In this document: positions 26,401-33,281 of the stretch, piece by piece | Numbering within the stretch: the stretch's first letter is position 1 | How the letters are laid out: every line of letters starts with the position of its first letter | From: an uncultured Prevotellaceae bacterium | GTDB taxonomy: Bacteria; Bacteroidota; Bacteroidia; Bacteroidales; Bacteroidaceae | Direction: 5' to 3' | Assembly (NCBI GenBank): GCA_946626595.1 | Contig: CAMOUQ010000006.1 | Location: forward strand, 1 to 61,255 | DNA length: 61,255 nt | The notes under the pieces: model-generated | Databases searched by the model: none | Told to the model about the DNA's origin: nothing | What the model saw: the letters and a program-made list of their open reading frames with translations, nothing else | Program-made: the position numbers and the translations under genes

Positions 26401-27071
26401 TCAAGTCGCAGGGTGCCGTACACTTCAGTGGTGATGCTGCCACCGAGGCTAAGCCCGTCTCCGATGTCATGATCAATGCCTATGGCGCTGGTGGTGAGTA
26501 TAAGTTCTACCAGGTCATCGAGAACGCCCCCGTCGGTGTCTATGACGTATGGATTGCTTCCCGCACGGCATCCAGCACCTATGGCGACAACGTCTTCGAG
26601 CCCTTCAATGCCTACAACGACGAGACTGGCATTTGGGACAAGTACATCTTTGCACAGGTCGACGACGAAGAGCCCCTCATGACTCCGTTCGCCATTGGCG
26701 GCTGGGGCACTCATCCCACAGTCATCAAGAACGTGACCGTCAAGAAGGGTTCCAAGCTCACTATCGGCATCGTAGAGCACTATGTTTCCGGCAAGGCCAC
26801 TAAGGGCGGTGAGGCTCGCGACTTCTGGGACACCAACACGTTCGCAGACGATGCACGTCTCTACTTCGTTGCTCCGTTGGCTGGCTTCGACTATGCAGCC
26901 GCTGCCAAGGAACTCAGTGATGGCATTGAAGCCGTCAGCACTGCAGAGCGTACTTCAAGCGCTGCCACTGGCATCTACAGCCTCAGCGGTGCCCGCATGA
27001 ACAGCCTGCAGAAGGGCGTGAACATCGTTCGTCGTGCCGATGGTTCTGTCAGCAAGATTCTTGTGAAGTAA
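23457..27071 (+). CDS. Large secreted beta-rich protein of unknown function
   Basis: A 1204-aa exported protein with signal peptide MKKIYLTMVAALLSAGSLRA. Residues about 25-240 look like a carbohydrate-binding-type jelly roll (GFESGDEKGKSS, RVSFWIKADPVY, SYMLDDIKVEEG). Ig-like beta domains follow (about 240-480). A further beta domain (480-700) has VGWLADDNGTIHQYG and ITIRMCAWKN. A helical spacer (about 700-850) contains two FIVAR-like segments. Another beta domain closes with GIYSLSGARMNSLQKGVNIV, a Prevotella-type C-terminal tail. No hydrolase motif is recognised. It has its own promoter and a strong terminator. It may be the locus's surface-binding protein, or an enzyme of an unrecognised family. 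Codon choice is narrow, which suggests high expression. Confidence 0.8.
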   Translation: MKKIYLTMVAALLSAGSLRAQTTIATLGFESGDEKGKSSAYALTPGLSMYGDWVNVKEEDQWNEQFSIDKKSGEFSLFAANGMEAGNSWDRGFKIANLPIKENTPYRVSFWIKADPVYSDDAGVKNTSLTSWLSQGIENFDKSICSKSGYNYGVQMTSGMTGEWQHISFVSYYTNAETLNNIIKNQSWVGNAVYPEAFGGDGTKTYAEFYENKLPQEFFLIINMYSPTSYMLDDIKVEEGVTFNEATFSSSANAIKLDFGYQTNIANLANANNGTLSLDPSCVKVTINDAPAEVEFVEGKSDGFLYIFLTEDTYMEENDDVRVSFTPAEDCPIVYPSDRRPSADTESEMKVLGFSNEVAYFNDAIDALPSAWSPAVMVSSVPENESFEIPSETFTNIAVTYDKALDLTYASATLSKNGVDTDLTNAMSLSEDGKTVNIAVSNLADGEYTLTLSGVANSYQVACIDDQVITFAIGADDDTSISELVYTTNETFAATANGTFPVGWLADDNGTIHQYGLTDNGEVWNYNWGGNVGGGGCRAMTGYSGDLNGAAIYWRSMNGANSLGTLTFGEQVKDYILSDGTIDPEMPEGIALKLDARKYQITIRMCAWKNLNGNTDAVNPDNAPKYNFTLEDLDGNVYARFDDVLAMPNVNGEQNKAVTGVTRSQTDFTVDKAGYYMLKFSTTQPNGEYLLGGVELITMPSKAAYWKQQLAEAVAKAKPILEGAFDEMYDGETKTNFAAAINTAENGHFTSPSEITALIAQLETLGGKMQARVDNIDNFYAAAFDAEEAYSTLEGKYLESEIAVNAKAAIDAVNGVNPSDLSDEDLAVVTPKLVTAAAQLKNVVDVVNILSWGGYKAFQTAQTLGADGNAALNLTSDDREVINQVNLNSTIALYNILAESNGVIADTLMTTALYDGSYIVVDNEYVTTGNEDVAAQGVDFTCLIQNPHFYTFSNNAGADLQDNTIVGWNCEQFKNYDEEGNIKSQGAVHFSGDAATEAKPVSDVMINAYGAGGEYKFYQVIENAPVGVYDVWIASRTASSTYGDNVFEPFNAYNDETGIWDKYIFAQVDDEEPLMTPFAIGGWGTHPTVIKNVTVKKGSKLTIGIVEHYVSGKATKGGEARDFWDTNTFADDARLYFVAPLAGFDYAAAAKELSDGIEAVSTAERTSSAATGIYSLSGARMNSLQKGVNIVRRADGSVSKILVK

Positions 27072-27092
27072 CATCATAAGTTACCTATTAAT

Positions 27093-27138
27093 AAAACGAG
27101 GCTATGCCAATGAACGGCATAGCCTCGTTTTTTTTTAT
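27093..27138 (+). terminator. Rho-independent terminator after the SusCD locus
   Basis: A 16-bp perfect stem (27093-27108 with 27116-27131), 7-nt loop, followed by an uninterrupted T run. It ends transcription of the large secreted protein gene. Confidence 0.92.
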
Positions 27139-27228
27139 CTTTACCACGAATTTACGTACTATGACATAATGCCGCTTGCTATAGTAATGCAGGGGGTTCT
27201 ACAATACGAACTTGGGGCCGATGCATTA

Positions 27229-28473
27229 CTATTGCAGGAAGTCGGGCAAAGGTTCGGTCGGAGAGTAGGTGGTACGGATGCGCCACTCCTGCGGATAGAG
27301 ATTGTTGAGGCGGGTGCCGACGCTCTTGGCCAGGCCAAGGGGCAAACCGCAATAGGTGACAAGCACTTGACCGCGAGGTGCAGCGAGGTGGAGAGCTTCG
27401 CGGCGCAGGTAGCGGATGGCATCGTCGTAGGACAGCTCCAGTTGAGAATCGGCAACAGACAATTGACGGTTATAGTCATCTACATCGGCTATAACATTGA
27501 GCGTCTTCAGCAAACGCTGCAACTTGGCTGGCGACAAAGGTTCCACGTCCCTGCTCTCCACTTTCCGCCCTGCATCTGTCCAATCCTCTTTGCATACTGC
27601 ATCTGCGGCTTCTCTAGTGGACGCTATTTGCCGTAAGGCGGCAATATACAGTCCCTCGCCGCGGTCGCGCCCAGGGAAGAAATGACGTTCCTCGAGCAGC
27701 GTCAGGCCATATTCCGACTGCAGCCACTGCACCTGCTCCTCATCCTCTTGCTGATTGAAGGTGCAAGTGCTGTAGACAAGCAAGCCACCTGGGCGCAGGG
27801 TGGGCAGGATGCTGCAAAGGATATTGCGCTGGCGTTCGGCACACTGCCGCACATTGTCGAGGCTCCATTCGGACACAGCTACAGGGTCTTTACGGAACAT
27901 ACCTTCGCCGGAACAGGGGACATCGGTGAGGATGATGTCGAACGCCTGACGGAGATGTCCGAAGTCCTCGGGATAGTTTTGGGTAACAAGGCAGCCCGGA
28001 TAGCCCCACTTCTGCATGTTCTCGGCAAGGACCTGGGCCCGTTTGCGAATAGGTTCGTTGCTGATGAGTTTACTGCCCTTGGGCAGGTGCGAGGCAAGGA
28101 GGGTACTTTTGCCCCCAGGCGCCGCACAAAGGTCGAGGGCGGTCAGTGCCCTGTCCTGTGGCATATACTGCCGCAGAATCTGGGAAAGAAACATCGAGGA
28201 GGCATCTTGCACATAGTAGGCACCGGCATGGAATAGGGGGTCAAACGTAAAAGCCTTGCGTTCGTTGAGGTAATAAGCATCAGGACACCAAGGTACGGAA
28301 TCGCCAAGCGCCTCTCGATTCAAGGTGAGACGGGCAGTCTTGAGGGGATTGAGACGAATGCTGACGGTGGGTTCCTGACTGAGTCCTTCGAAGAGGGACG
28401 CAGCTTGGTCTTCGCCCAACTGTTGACGCATCAATACAATAAAATCCTCTGGCAACCACATAATCTCAATCAT
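27229..28473 (-). CDS. rsmF: rRNA (cytosine-C5-)-methyltransferase, NOL1/NOP2/Sun family
   Basis: A 414-aa RsmB/RsmF-type enzyme that methylates cytosine in ribosomal RNA using S-adenosylmethionine. The SAM-binding motif LDLCAAPGGKST, the DVPCSGEGMFRK catalytic-loop cysteine and the YSTCTF second cysteine are intact. The C-terminal LPLGLAKSVGTRLNNLYP segment is the RNA-binding end of the RsmF subgroup. It is slightly shorter than most relatives. The start may be the ATG 4 codons later (MWLPEDF). It lies 44 bp downstream of thyA on the same strand. The exact target base is not fixed by sequence; the symbol follows the closest family. Confidence 0.85.
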   Translation of the reverse strand: MIEIMWLPEDFIVLMRQQLGEDQAASLFEGLSQEPTVSIRLNPLKTARLTLNREALGDSVPWCPDAYYLNERKAFTFDPLFHAGAYYVQDASSMFLSQILRQYMPQDRALTALDLCAAPGGKSTLLASHLPKGSKLISNEPIRKRAQVLAENMQKWGYPGCLVTQNYPEDFGHLRQAFDIILTDVPCSGEGMFRKDPVAVSEWSLDNVRQCAERQRNILCSILPTLRPGGLLVYSTCTFNQQEDEEQVQWLQSEYGLTLLEERHFFPGRDRGEGLYIAALRQIASTREAADAVCKEDWTDAGRKVESRDVEPLSPAKLQRLLKTLNVIADVDDYNRQLSVADSQLELSYDDAIRYLRREALHLAAPRGQVLVTYCGLPLGLAKSVGTRLNNLYPQEWRIRTTYSPTEPLPDFLQ

Positions 28474-28517
28474 CCATTGTCACCTTTCCACTGAATTTGC
28501 ACATCGCAGATTGTGCT

Positions 28518-29315
28518 TCACACCGACACTTCGCCCTTGATTGTCGGCCACGGGTCGTAGCCCTCGAGCTGGAAGTCCTCGTATTGGAAGTCGAATATAC
28601 TCCGCACGTCAGGATTGATAATCATGCGAGGCAGAGGTCGCGGTGTGCGCGTAAGTTGCAGGTGAACCTGTTCAAGGTGGTTCGTATAGATATGCGTGTC
28701 GCCTGTGGTATGGATGAAATGGCCGGGCTGTAAGCCGCATACCTGAGCCATCATCATACACAGCAGGGCATACGAGGCGATGTTGAAGGGTACGCCGAGG
28801 AAACAATCGGCACTGCGCTGATAGAGCTGCAGCGACAGGCGTCCGTCGGCCACGTAGAACTGGAAGAATGCGTGGCAGGGCGGCAGATTCATGTTGTCGA
28901 TGTCTGCCACATTCCATGCCGAGACGATGATGCGGCGCGAGTTGGGATTGTGCTTGATGTCGTCCACCGCTTGCTGTATCTGGTCGATGAATCCTCCGTT
29001 ATAGTCGGGCCACGAACGCCACTGATAGCCATAAATATGGCCGAGGTCGCCGGTCACGGGATCGGCCCACTCGTTCCAGATGCGCACGCCATGCTCCTGC
29101 AGGTAGTGAACATTGGTGTCGCCCTTGAGAAACCACAGCAGCTCGTAAATGATGCTTTTGAGGTGTACCTTCTTAGTGGTAACAAGAGGGAAACCCTCGG
29201 AGAGGTCGAAACGCATCTGGTGACCGAAGATGCTGATGGTGCCCGTACCGGTACGATCGCCTTTGGCAGTGCCTTCGTCAAGAATACGTTGCAGGAGGTC
29301 GAGATATTGTTTCAT
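28518..29315 (-). CDS. thyA: Thymidylate synthase
   Basis: A 265-aa enzyme that methylates dUMP to dTMP using methylene-tetrahydrofolate, and makes dihydrofolate in the process. Signature features are GDRTGTGT at the N-terminus, the catalytic cysteine in [12 protein letters not shown], the [16 protein letters not shown] motif and the DTHIYTNH segment. Length is standard. It follows folA, whose product recycles the dihydrofolate, after an 86-bp gap that holds a duplicated leader. A short upstream reading frame ends exactly at this ATG. Confidence 0.98.
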   Translation of the reverse strand: MKQYLDLLQRILDEGTAKGDRTGTGTISIFGHQMRFDLSEGFPLVTTKKVHLKSIIYELLWFLKGDTNVHYLQEHGVRIWNEWADPVTGDLGHIYGYQWRSWPDYNGGFIDQIQQAVDDIKHNPNSRRIIVSAWNVADIDNMNLPPCHAFFQFYVADGRLSLQLYQRSADCFLGVPFNIASYALLCMMMAQVCGLQPGHFIHTTGDTHIYTNHLEQVHLQLTRTPRPLPRMIINPDVRSIFDFQYEDFQLEGYDPWPTIKGEVSV

Positions 29316-29358
29316 TAGACTTTAGCATTTACAGGGGTCATTAGACTTTAGCATTTAC
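29313..29358 (-). repeat. Duplicated thyA leader containing an 8-codon upstream ORF
   Basis: A 20-bp sequence occurs twice (29313-29332 and 29339-29358) with 6 bp between. Each copy ends in ATG on the minus strand. The upstream ATG (29341) opens MTPVNAKV and stops with a TAA (29317-29315) that shares its last A with the thyA ATG. Confidence 0.6.
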
Positions 29359-29401
29359 GGTTTACCATTTGGCCGATAACCAGTACCTTAGCATAGAGGC
29401 A

Positions 29402-29881
29402 TCAGTCCCTGACATAATCTACAAAGCGATAACGGAAGGCATGGCATTCGTCAGCGTCGTGAGACTCGGACCATACTTCTCTCCAGTCGGCATAGTCGGG
29501 GAAGAAAGCATCTGCCTCGGCCGGTTCATCATCAATCTCCGTCAGACATAGGCGGTCAGCCCAAGGAAGTGCCTGCCGATAAACGCTGGCACCGCCGATG
29601 ATAAATACCTCTTCGTCGGACTGACAACTCCGTAGTGCCGACTCTAAGGAAGGGAATGTCTCTGCACCCGGAAACGTGGCACCGCTCTGTGACAAAACAA
29701 CGTTGCGACGATTGGGCAAAGCCCCATGGGGCAGGGACTCGAAGGTACGGCGTCCCATGATGATGGTGTGGCCGGTGGTCAGCGACTTGAAACGGCGCAG
29801 GTCATTGGGCAGCCAGTATAACAGTTTGTTCTGGTAGCCAATGGCACGATTGCGTGCAACAGCAGCAATCAGACTAATCAT
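29402..29881 (-). CDS. folA: Dihydrofolate reductase
   Basis: A 159-aa enzyme that reduces dihydrofolate to tetrahydrofolate with NADPH. The N-terminus ISLIAAVARNRAIGYQNKLL, the LPNDLRRFKSLTTGHTIIMG segment and the GGASVYRQALPWADRLCLTEI segment are diagnostic. The usual Trp of LPWxLPxDL is shifted here (LLYWLPNDL), a variant often seen in Bacteroidota. It overlaps the upstream Lrp-type regulator by 8 bp and is followed by thyA, so regulator, folA and thyA probably form one transcript. Confidence 0.97.
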   Translation of the reverse strand: MISLIAAVARNRAIGYQNKLLYWLPNDLRRFKSLTTGHTIIMGRRTFESLPHGALPNRRNVVLSQSGATFPGAETFPSLESALRSCQSDEEVFIIGGASVYRQALPWADRLCLTEIDDEPAEADAFFPDYADWREVWSESHDADECHAFRYRFVDYVRD

Positions 29882-30338
29882 TGTTCGTAAGGATTGGCAT
29901 CTGGCGATGGATGGATTCGTGTAACGAAATCATCGATTCGCTACGCTGAATGCCTATGGGTTGCAACTTCTCATGGATGATACTCAACAGATGGGCATTG
30001 TCGTGAGCATAAATCTTCACAAACAGGTCGTAATCGCCCGTAGTAGAGTGACATTCCACAATCTCTGGAATCTTCCTTAATTCGGCCAGCACCCGTTCGG
30101 AATCGGACGGGTCGCGCAACAGCAAACCTACGAATGCACACGTACCATTCCCAACTTTCTCGGGATTGAAAAGATACTGCGAGCCCCTGATGATGCCCAT
30201 TGCCTGCAGCTTCTGCATACGCTGATGAATGGCTGCACCTGAAACGTCACATTTACGCGCCACTTCCAGGAAAGGAACGCGGGCATCGTTGGCTATCAGA
30301 TTAAGGATTTGTTTATCTAATTCGTCTAAAACCATCAC
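29874..30338 (-). CDS. Lrp/AsnC-family transcriptional regulator
   Basis: A 154-aa regulator with an N-terminal winged helix (LDKQILNLIANDARVPFLEVA, then CDVSGAAIHQRMQKLQAMGII) and a C-terminal RAM ligand-binding/oligomer domain (VGLLLRDPSDSERVLAELRK, ECHSTTGDYDLFVKIYA). Lrp proteins usually sense amino acids. Its stop overlaps the folA start by 8 bp, so it is coupled to the folate genes; whether it controls them is not shown. Confidence 0.93.
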   Translation of the reverse strand: MMVLDELDKQILNLIANDARVPFLEVARKCDVSGAAIHQRMQKLQAMGIIRGSQYLFNPEKVGNGTCAFVGLLLRDPSDSERVLAELRKIPEIVECHSTTGDYDLFVKIYAHDNAHLLSIIHEKLQPIGIQRSESMISLHESIHRQMPILTNND

Positions 30339-30358
30339 TATTTTACTTTATTGCGCTG

Positions 30359-30390
30359 CAAAGTTACAAATTAAAATGATAACTGCACAA
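30359..30390 (-). promoter_or_regulatory. Promoter of the lrp-folA-thyA transcript
   Basis: On the minus strand TTG (30390 to 30388), 21 bp, then TAACTTTG (30366 to 30359), about 20 bp before the ATG, so the leader is short. Confidence 0.6.
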
Positions 30391-30424
30391 CTTTTTCATG
30401 AATATTTACTTCCTGCATATACAA

Positions 30425-30461
30425 AAAAGGAGCCTCAAGCAGTTAGCCTGAGGCTCCTTTT
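30425..30461 (-). terminator. Terminator of the exbB-exbD transcript
   Basis: A 13-bp perfect stem (30425-30437 with 30449-30461), 11-nt loop. On the minus strand it runs into a T tract. It lies 24 bp after the second exbD stop. Confidence 0.9.
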
Positions 30462-30484
30462 GTATGATTATGAGTTCTATCTGC

Positions 30485-30937
30485 TTAGTTACGATGCGTT
30501 GACGAGTAGTTCACCTTCAGTGCCCAAGAGCGGCGCAGCACCTCCTTGATGTCGGTGATGTAACCCATCTGGGTCCTCTGGTCGGCCTTGATGGACACTA
30601 CCTGAGCAGACTGGTCAGACATTGACTGACGCTCCTGGTAGATGAAGTCCATAACCTCGCTGGGCTCAGCATAGCGGTCGTTCAACTGGATACGTGTCGA
30701 ACTACCATACTGTGCACGCAACTGGTCGGTTGGGGGACCAACATAGATGAACGATACAGCAGACTTCTTCTCAAGCTTCTCGAGTTCAGTACCGGCAGGT
30801 ACTACAAACTTAACCTTCAACGTAACCTCACGCATGGTGGTTACAATCATGAAGAAGAACAGGATGGTGAAGATCAAGTCAGGCAGAGATGAGGTGTTCA
30901 TCTCCGGCATTTCGCGACTACCTTTTTTCTTTGCCAT
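30485..30937 (-). CDS. exbD: ExbD/TolR-family biopolymer transport protein (second)
   Basis: A 150-aa ExbD/TolR protein. It has one N-terminal membrane segment with the conserved aspartate (TSSLPDLIFTILFFFMIVTT), needed for proton-driven energy transfer to TonB. A periplasmic domain follows (VSIKADQRTQMGYITDIKEVL). It starts 2 bp after the first ExbD gene's stop. Two different ExbD proteins behind one ExbB is the usual Bacteroidota arrangement. Confidence 0.95.
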   Translation of the reverse strand: MAKKKGSREMPEMNTSSLPDLIFTILFFFMIVTTMREVTLKVKFVVPAGTELEKLEKKSAVSFIYVGPPTDQLRAQYGSSTRIQLNDRYAEPSEVMDFIYQERQSMSDQSAQVVSIKADQRTQMGYITDIKEVLRRSWALKVNYSSTHRN

Positions 30938-30939
30938 AA

Positions 30940-31539
30940 TTAGTTCCCTCCATAGTTTTTAGGTTCAGCCTCGGAAATCTTCTGAGGATAATAGGTGCGG
31001 ATAGCGACCTTCTGCTCGTCGCTCAGTGCATCATAGATGCGACCGAACTTCTGCTTCGACAGCTCGTCACGCAACTCGTTGTAGGCAGCCACCAACTCGT
31101 TCTGTACCTGGAAGTACATGTTGTATGGTGTACCACGGTCGGTCTGAACAGAGATGACATGCTTGTCTGTGAGAGCGCACATACCCAGCAAAGGGATATT
31201 GATGCCATGCTTCTCGGGCAGAACACTCAGATTGTTCTCGTTCTTGATAAACTGCTTTGCACGAGCTTTCAACTCACGGATATCAGAATAACCTGAGGCC
31301 GTGCCATCCTTAACCCACAGGAAACCCTGTGCGTTGATGCGGACTTCCATCACGTTACGTTCCTTAATCTTCAACTCCTGTTGCAACTCCTCGTTTTCAG
31401 GCGGCTGGGGCAGACGACGTGCCAGACCCATATCCGTATCCATCGAGGTGGTAATCAGGAAGAAGATAAGCAGGATGAAGGAGATGTCCGCAGTAGAACT
31501 GGCATTCAGACCTGGAACTTTCCTTTTTTTCTTTGCCAT
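30940..31539 (-). CDS. exbD: ExbD/TolR-family biopolymer transport protein (first)
   Basis: A 199-aa ExbD/TolR protein with the conserved aspartate in ASSTADISFILLIFFLITTS. The periplasmic part is longer than in the second ExbD and includes KIKERNVMEVRINAQG and HVISVQTDRGTPYNMYFQV. It begins with the MAKKKRK cytoplasmic tag, like the next gene (MAKKKGS). It works with ExbB and TonB to energise outer membrane transporters such as the SusC proteins in this window. Confidence 0.95.
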   Translation of the reverse strand: MAKKKRKVPGLNASSTADISFILLIFFLITTSMDTDMGLARRLPQPPENEELQQELKIKERNVMEVRINAQGFLWVKDGTASGYSDIRELKARAKQFIKNENNLSVLPEKHGINIPLLGMCALTDKHVISVQTDRGTPYNMYFQVQNELVAAYNELRDELSKQKFGRIYDALSDEQKVAIRTYYPQKISEAEPKNYGGN

Positions 31540-31562
31540 ATCTCGCTTGAGTTAATTGTTCT

Positions 31563-32054
31563 TTACTTCTTTGTTGCACTCTTGGTCATAACGCCCGTAC
31601 CTGCAATGACAACTGCAATAACAGATGCAACTGCCAGGAAGTAGATAGACACCATGAAGGCATCAACCAGGGTAACGAGGCTGCTGGAGGTAGTGACACC
31701 ACTGGAGGTGGTGAAAGGCTCCTCACCAAGATTTAACACATAGCCGAGGACAAAGACGACCAGTGTTACGACTGCCGTGCAGATGACAATCTTCGAACCA
31801 GGAATGCCGGTAGCCTTCATTTCATCGCTACCTGCGGCGTTGCGTGCACTGCGAATCAGGCTCCACACCATCAGACAGAAGGTGGCGATGCCGAGCACAT
31901 ACATCAGACACATAAGCAGGTTGGTCATCGAAGGTGCAACATTGCCAGACTCATCATAGTTGTCATACCCCACCATGAAGAAGAGCAGGAAGACCACGAT
32001 AATGAGACCGCATACTGCATACAGTACGTTATTGGATATTTTCTCTAATTTCAT
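31563..32054 (-). CDS. Inner membrane protein of the exbB-exbD locus
   Basis: A 163-aa protein with four predicted membrane segments (NVLYAVCGLIIVVFLLFFMV, LLMCLMYVLGIATFCLMVW, IVICTAVVTLVVFVLGYVL, and SIYFLAVASVIAVVIAGTGV). It sits between exbB and exbD on the same strand with gaps of 44 and 23 bp. A small membrane protein at this place recurs in Bacteroidota energy-transduction loci; its function is unknown. It has no motif I recognise. Confidence 0.8.
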   Translation of the reverse strand: MKLEKISNNVLYAVCGLIIVVFLLFFMVGYDNYDESGNVAPSMTNLLMCLMYVLGIATFCLMVWSLIRSARNAAGSDEMKATGIPGSKIVICTAVVTLVVFVLGYVLNLGEEPFTTSSGVTTSSSLVTLVDAFMVSIYFLAVASVIAVVIAGTGVMTKSATKK

Positions 32055-32098
32055 AATTACTCTCCTTAATAATTAAAGAATGAGTGGATAAGGGTTAA

Positions 32099-32941
32099 TT
32101 ACTTCTGGCACTTGGGCGACTTGATGCACATGGTGAGCAGCTCCTGAGCAGACTCTTCCATGTTGGCAGTCAGACCTTCGATGCTACCGAGAATGAAGTT
32201 GTAGAACAACTGCAGGATCAGGGCAACAACGATACCGAAGATAGTGGTAATCAGGGCCACCTTCATACCGCCGGCAACAACCGTAGGAGAAATATCACCA
32301 GCCTTCTCAATCGTATCGAAGGCCATAACCATACCGATCACAGTACCCAAGAATCCGAGAGAAGGAGCAGAGGCAATGAAGAAGGTGATCCAAGAGCAGT
32401 GCTGTTCGAGATAAGAACCCTGAATCTCAGCCTCGGTATTGATAGCGCGCTCGATAGAAGCGATGTCGTTCTGCTCCTTGCTGTTCAGGCAAGACAGAGC
32501 CTTGCTGGATACGCGAGCAACGGGGCCACGAGTATTAGCGCAAAGGTCGAGAGCCTGATCTACCTTATCAGCAGCAACCAGGTCGGCCAGTTCGCCCATG
32601 AACTTGCGGGTGTTAACCTGAGCCAGAGTCAGATAAATAACGCGCTCGATGCAGAATGCCAGACCCAGAACCAGAGCCAGAGCAACGAGTGACATGAAGC
32701 CGGCATCACCCTCAATGAACTTTGTCTTCAGAACTTTGTGAAGGCTTTCGCTCTCCTCTTCTACGATAGGAGTCTCAGGAACAGCCTCGACAGCAGCGGT
32801 GTCAACGGCAGCGGTGTCAACGGCAGCGGTGTCCACCACCTCGGTCTCGGCTGCTTCAGCCTCTTCCTGTGCCATCACGTTAGAAGTTGCAGCAAAAGAA
32901 CAAGCAGCAACCAATGCAACAATTGCAAATAACTTTTTCAT
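32099..32941 (-). CDS. exbB: MotA/TolQ/ExbB proton channel protein
   Basis: A 280-aa inner membrane protein. Its N-terminal signal-like segment (MKKLFAIVALVAACSFAATS) is followed by a Glu/Val/Thr-rich spacer with three VDTAA repeats (about 35-52). Three membrane segments follow: near 85-105, SAPSLGFLGTVIGMVMAF, and the ALITTIFGIVVALILQL helix. These are the MotA_ExbB hallmarks. It forms the proton channel that drives TonB through ExbD. It is first in the operon exbB, membrane protein, exbD, exbD, and lies downstream of tRNA-Ser. Confidence 0.95.
   Translation of the reverse strand: MKKLFAIVALVAACSFAATSNVMAQEEAEAAETEVVDTAAVDTAAVDTAAVEAVPETPIVEEESESLHKVLKTKFIEGDAGFMSLVALALVLGLAFCIERVIYLTLAQVNTRKFMGELADLVAADKVDQALDLCANTRGPVARVSSKALSCLNSKEQNDIASIERAINTEAEIQGSYLEQHCSWITFFIASAPSLGFLGTVIGMVMAFDTIEKAGDISPTVVAGGMKVALITTIFGIVVALILQLFYNFILGSIEGLTANMEESAQELLTMCIKSPKCQK
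32793..32837 (-). repeat. Three 15-bp in-frame repeats in exbB
   Basis: Units 32793-32807, 32808-32822 and 32823-32837, the third diverged at its end, encode the VDTAA repeats in the ExbB spacer. Copy-number change by slippage would keep the frame. Confidence 0.7.
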
Positions 32942-32990
32942 TGTTTTTTTGATTTTAAAGTTAATTAATTTATTATTTTGTTTTCATTTT

Positions 32991-33082
32991 TGCGGAGAGA
33001 CGGGGATTCGAACCCCGACGTTTTATTCCTGAGGGGCTTTGAACCCCTTTTCTCCTGCGGAGAGACGGGGATTCGAACCCCG
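32991..33082 (-). repeat. 27-bp direct repeat of the tRNA-Ser 3' end
   Basis: Positions 32991-33017 and 33056-33082 are identical. They cover the T arm, acceptor 3' strand, discriminator and the trailing CA of tRNA-Ser. The 38 bp between them form the 5' part of the tRNA-like sequence. Confidence 0.9.
32993..33055 (-). other. tRNA-like sequence without a D arm, CAA anticodon loop
   Basis: Starting 3 nt after tRNA-Ser, the minus strand folds as a short tRNA: acceptor GGAGAAA/TCTCTCC (one A-C mismatch), no D arm, a 5-bp AGGGG/CCCCT stem with 7-nt loop TTCAAAG, a 14-nt variable region, and a perfect T arm with loop TTCGAAT, then G73. The loop would read CAA (Leu). Its last 24 bases and trailing CA are identical to the tRNA-Ser 3' end. 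It is either a decayed tandem copy of tRNA-Ser or a retained structured RNA. Confidence 0.5.
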
Positions 33083-33145
33083 GATACGCTTTTGACGTAT
33101 ACACGCTTTCCAGGCGTGCCTCTTCAGCCACTCGAGCATCTCTCC
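33058..33145 (-). tRNA. tRNA-Ser (anticodon GGA)
   Basis: The minus strand gives a full class II tRNA: acceptor GGAGAGA/TCTCTCC, D arm, anticodon stem CACGC/GCGTG with loop CTGGAAA (GGA, reads UCC/UCU), a long variable arm as expected for serine, T arm CGGGG/CCCCG with TTCGAAT, and G73. CCA is not encoded; the bases after G73 are CA then GG. Confidence 0.97.
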
Positions 33146-33281
33146 TTTTGGCACATTTCAGGGCATATTCTGCCTCAAGTGCTCCTAATCGGAGTGCAAG
33201 TTACAAAAAAAATGTGAACTATGCACGATTTCAACCATATTTTTATTCTTTTTTTTAATATTTCGCATCTTTCCGAGCCTC

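Noticed and set aside
27229..28473. Truncated methyltransferase
   Set aside because: It is a little short, but SAM motif, both catalytic cysteines and the C-terminal RNA-binding end are present, so I treat it as complete.
30378..30549. Possible small plus-strand gene starting MITAQLFHEYLL
   Set aside because: It runs through the strong terminator hairpin at 30425-30461 and into the exbD gene; no promoter or conserved start is seen.
32991..33082. Integration site of a mobile element at tRNA-Ser (27-bp att-like repeat)
   Set aside because: Only 38 bp lie between the copies and no integrase is nearby; those bases instead complete a tRNA-like fold.
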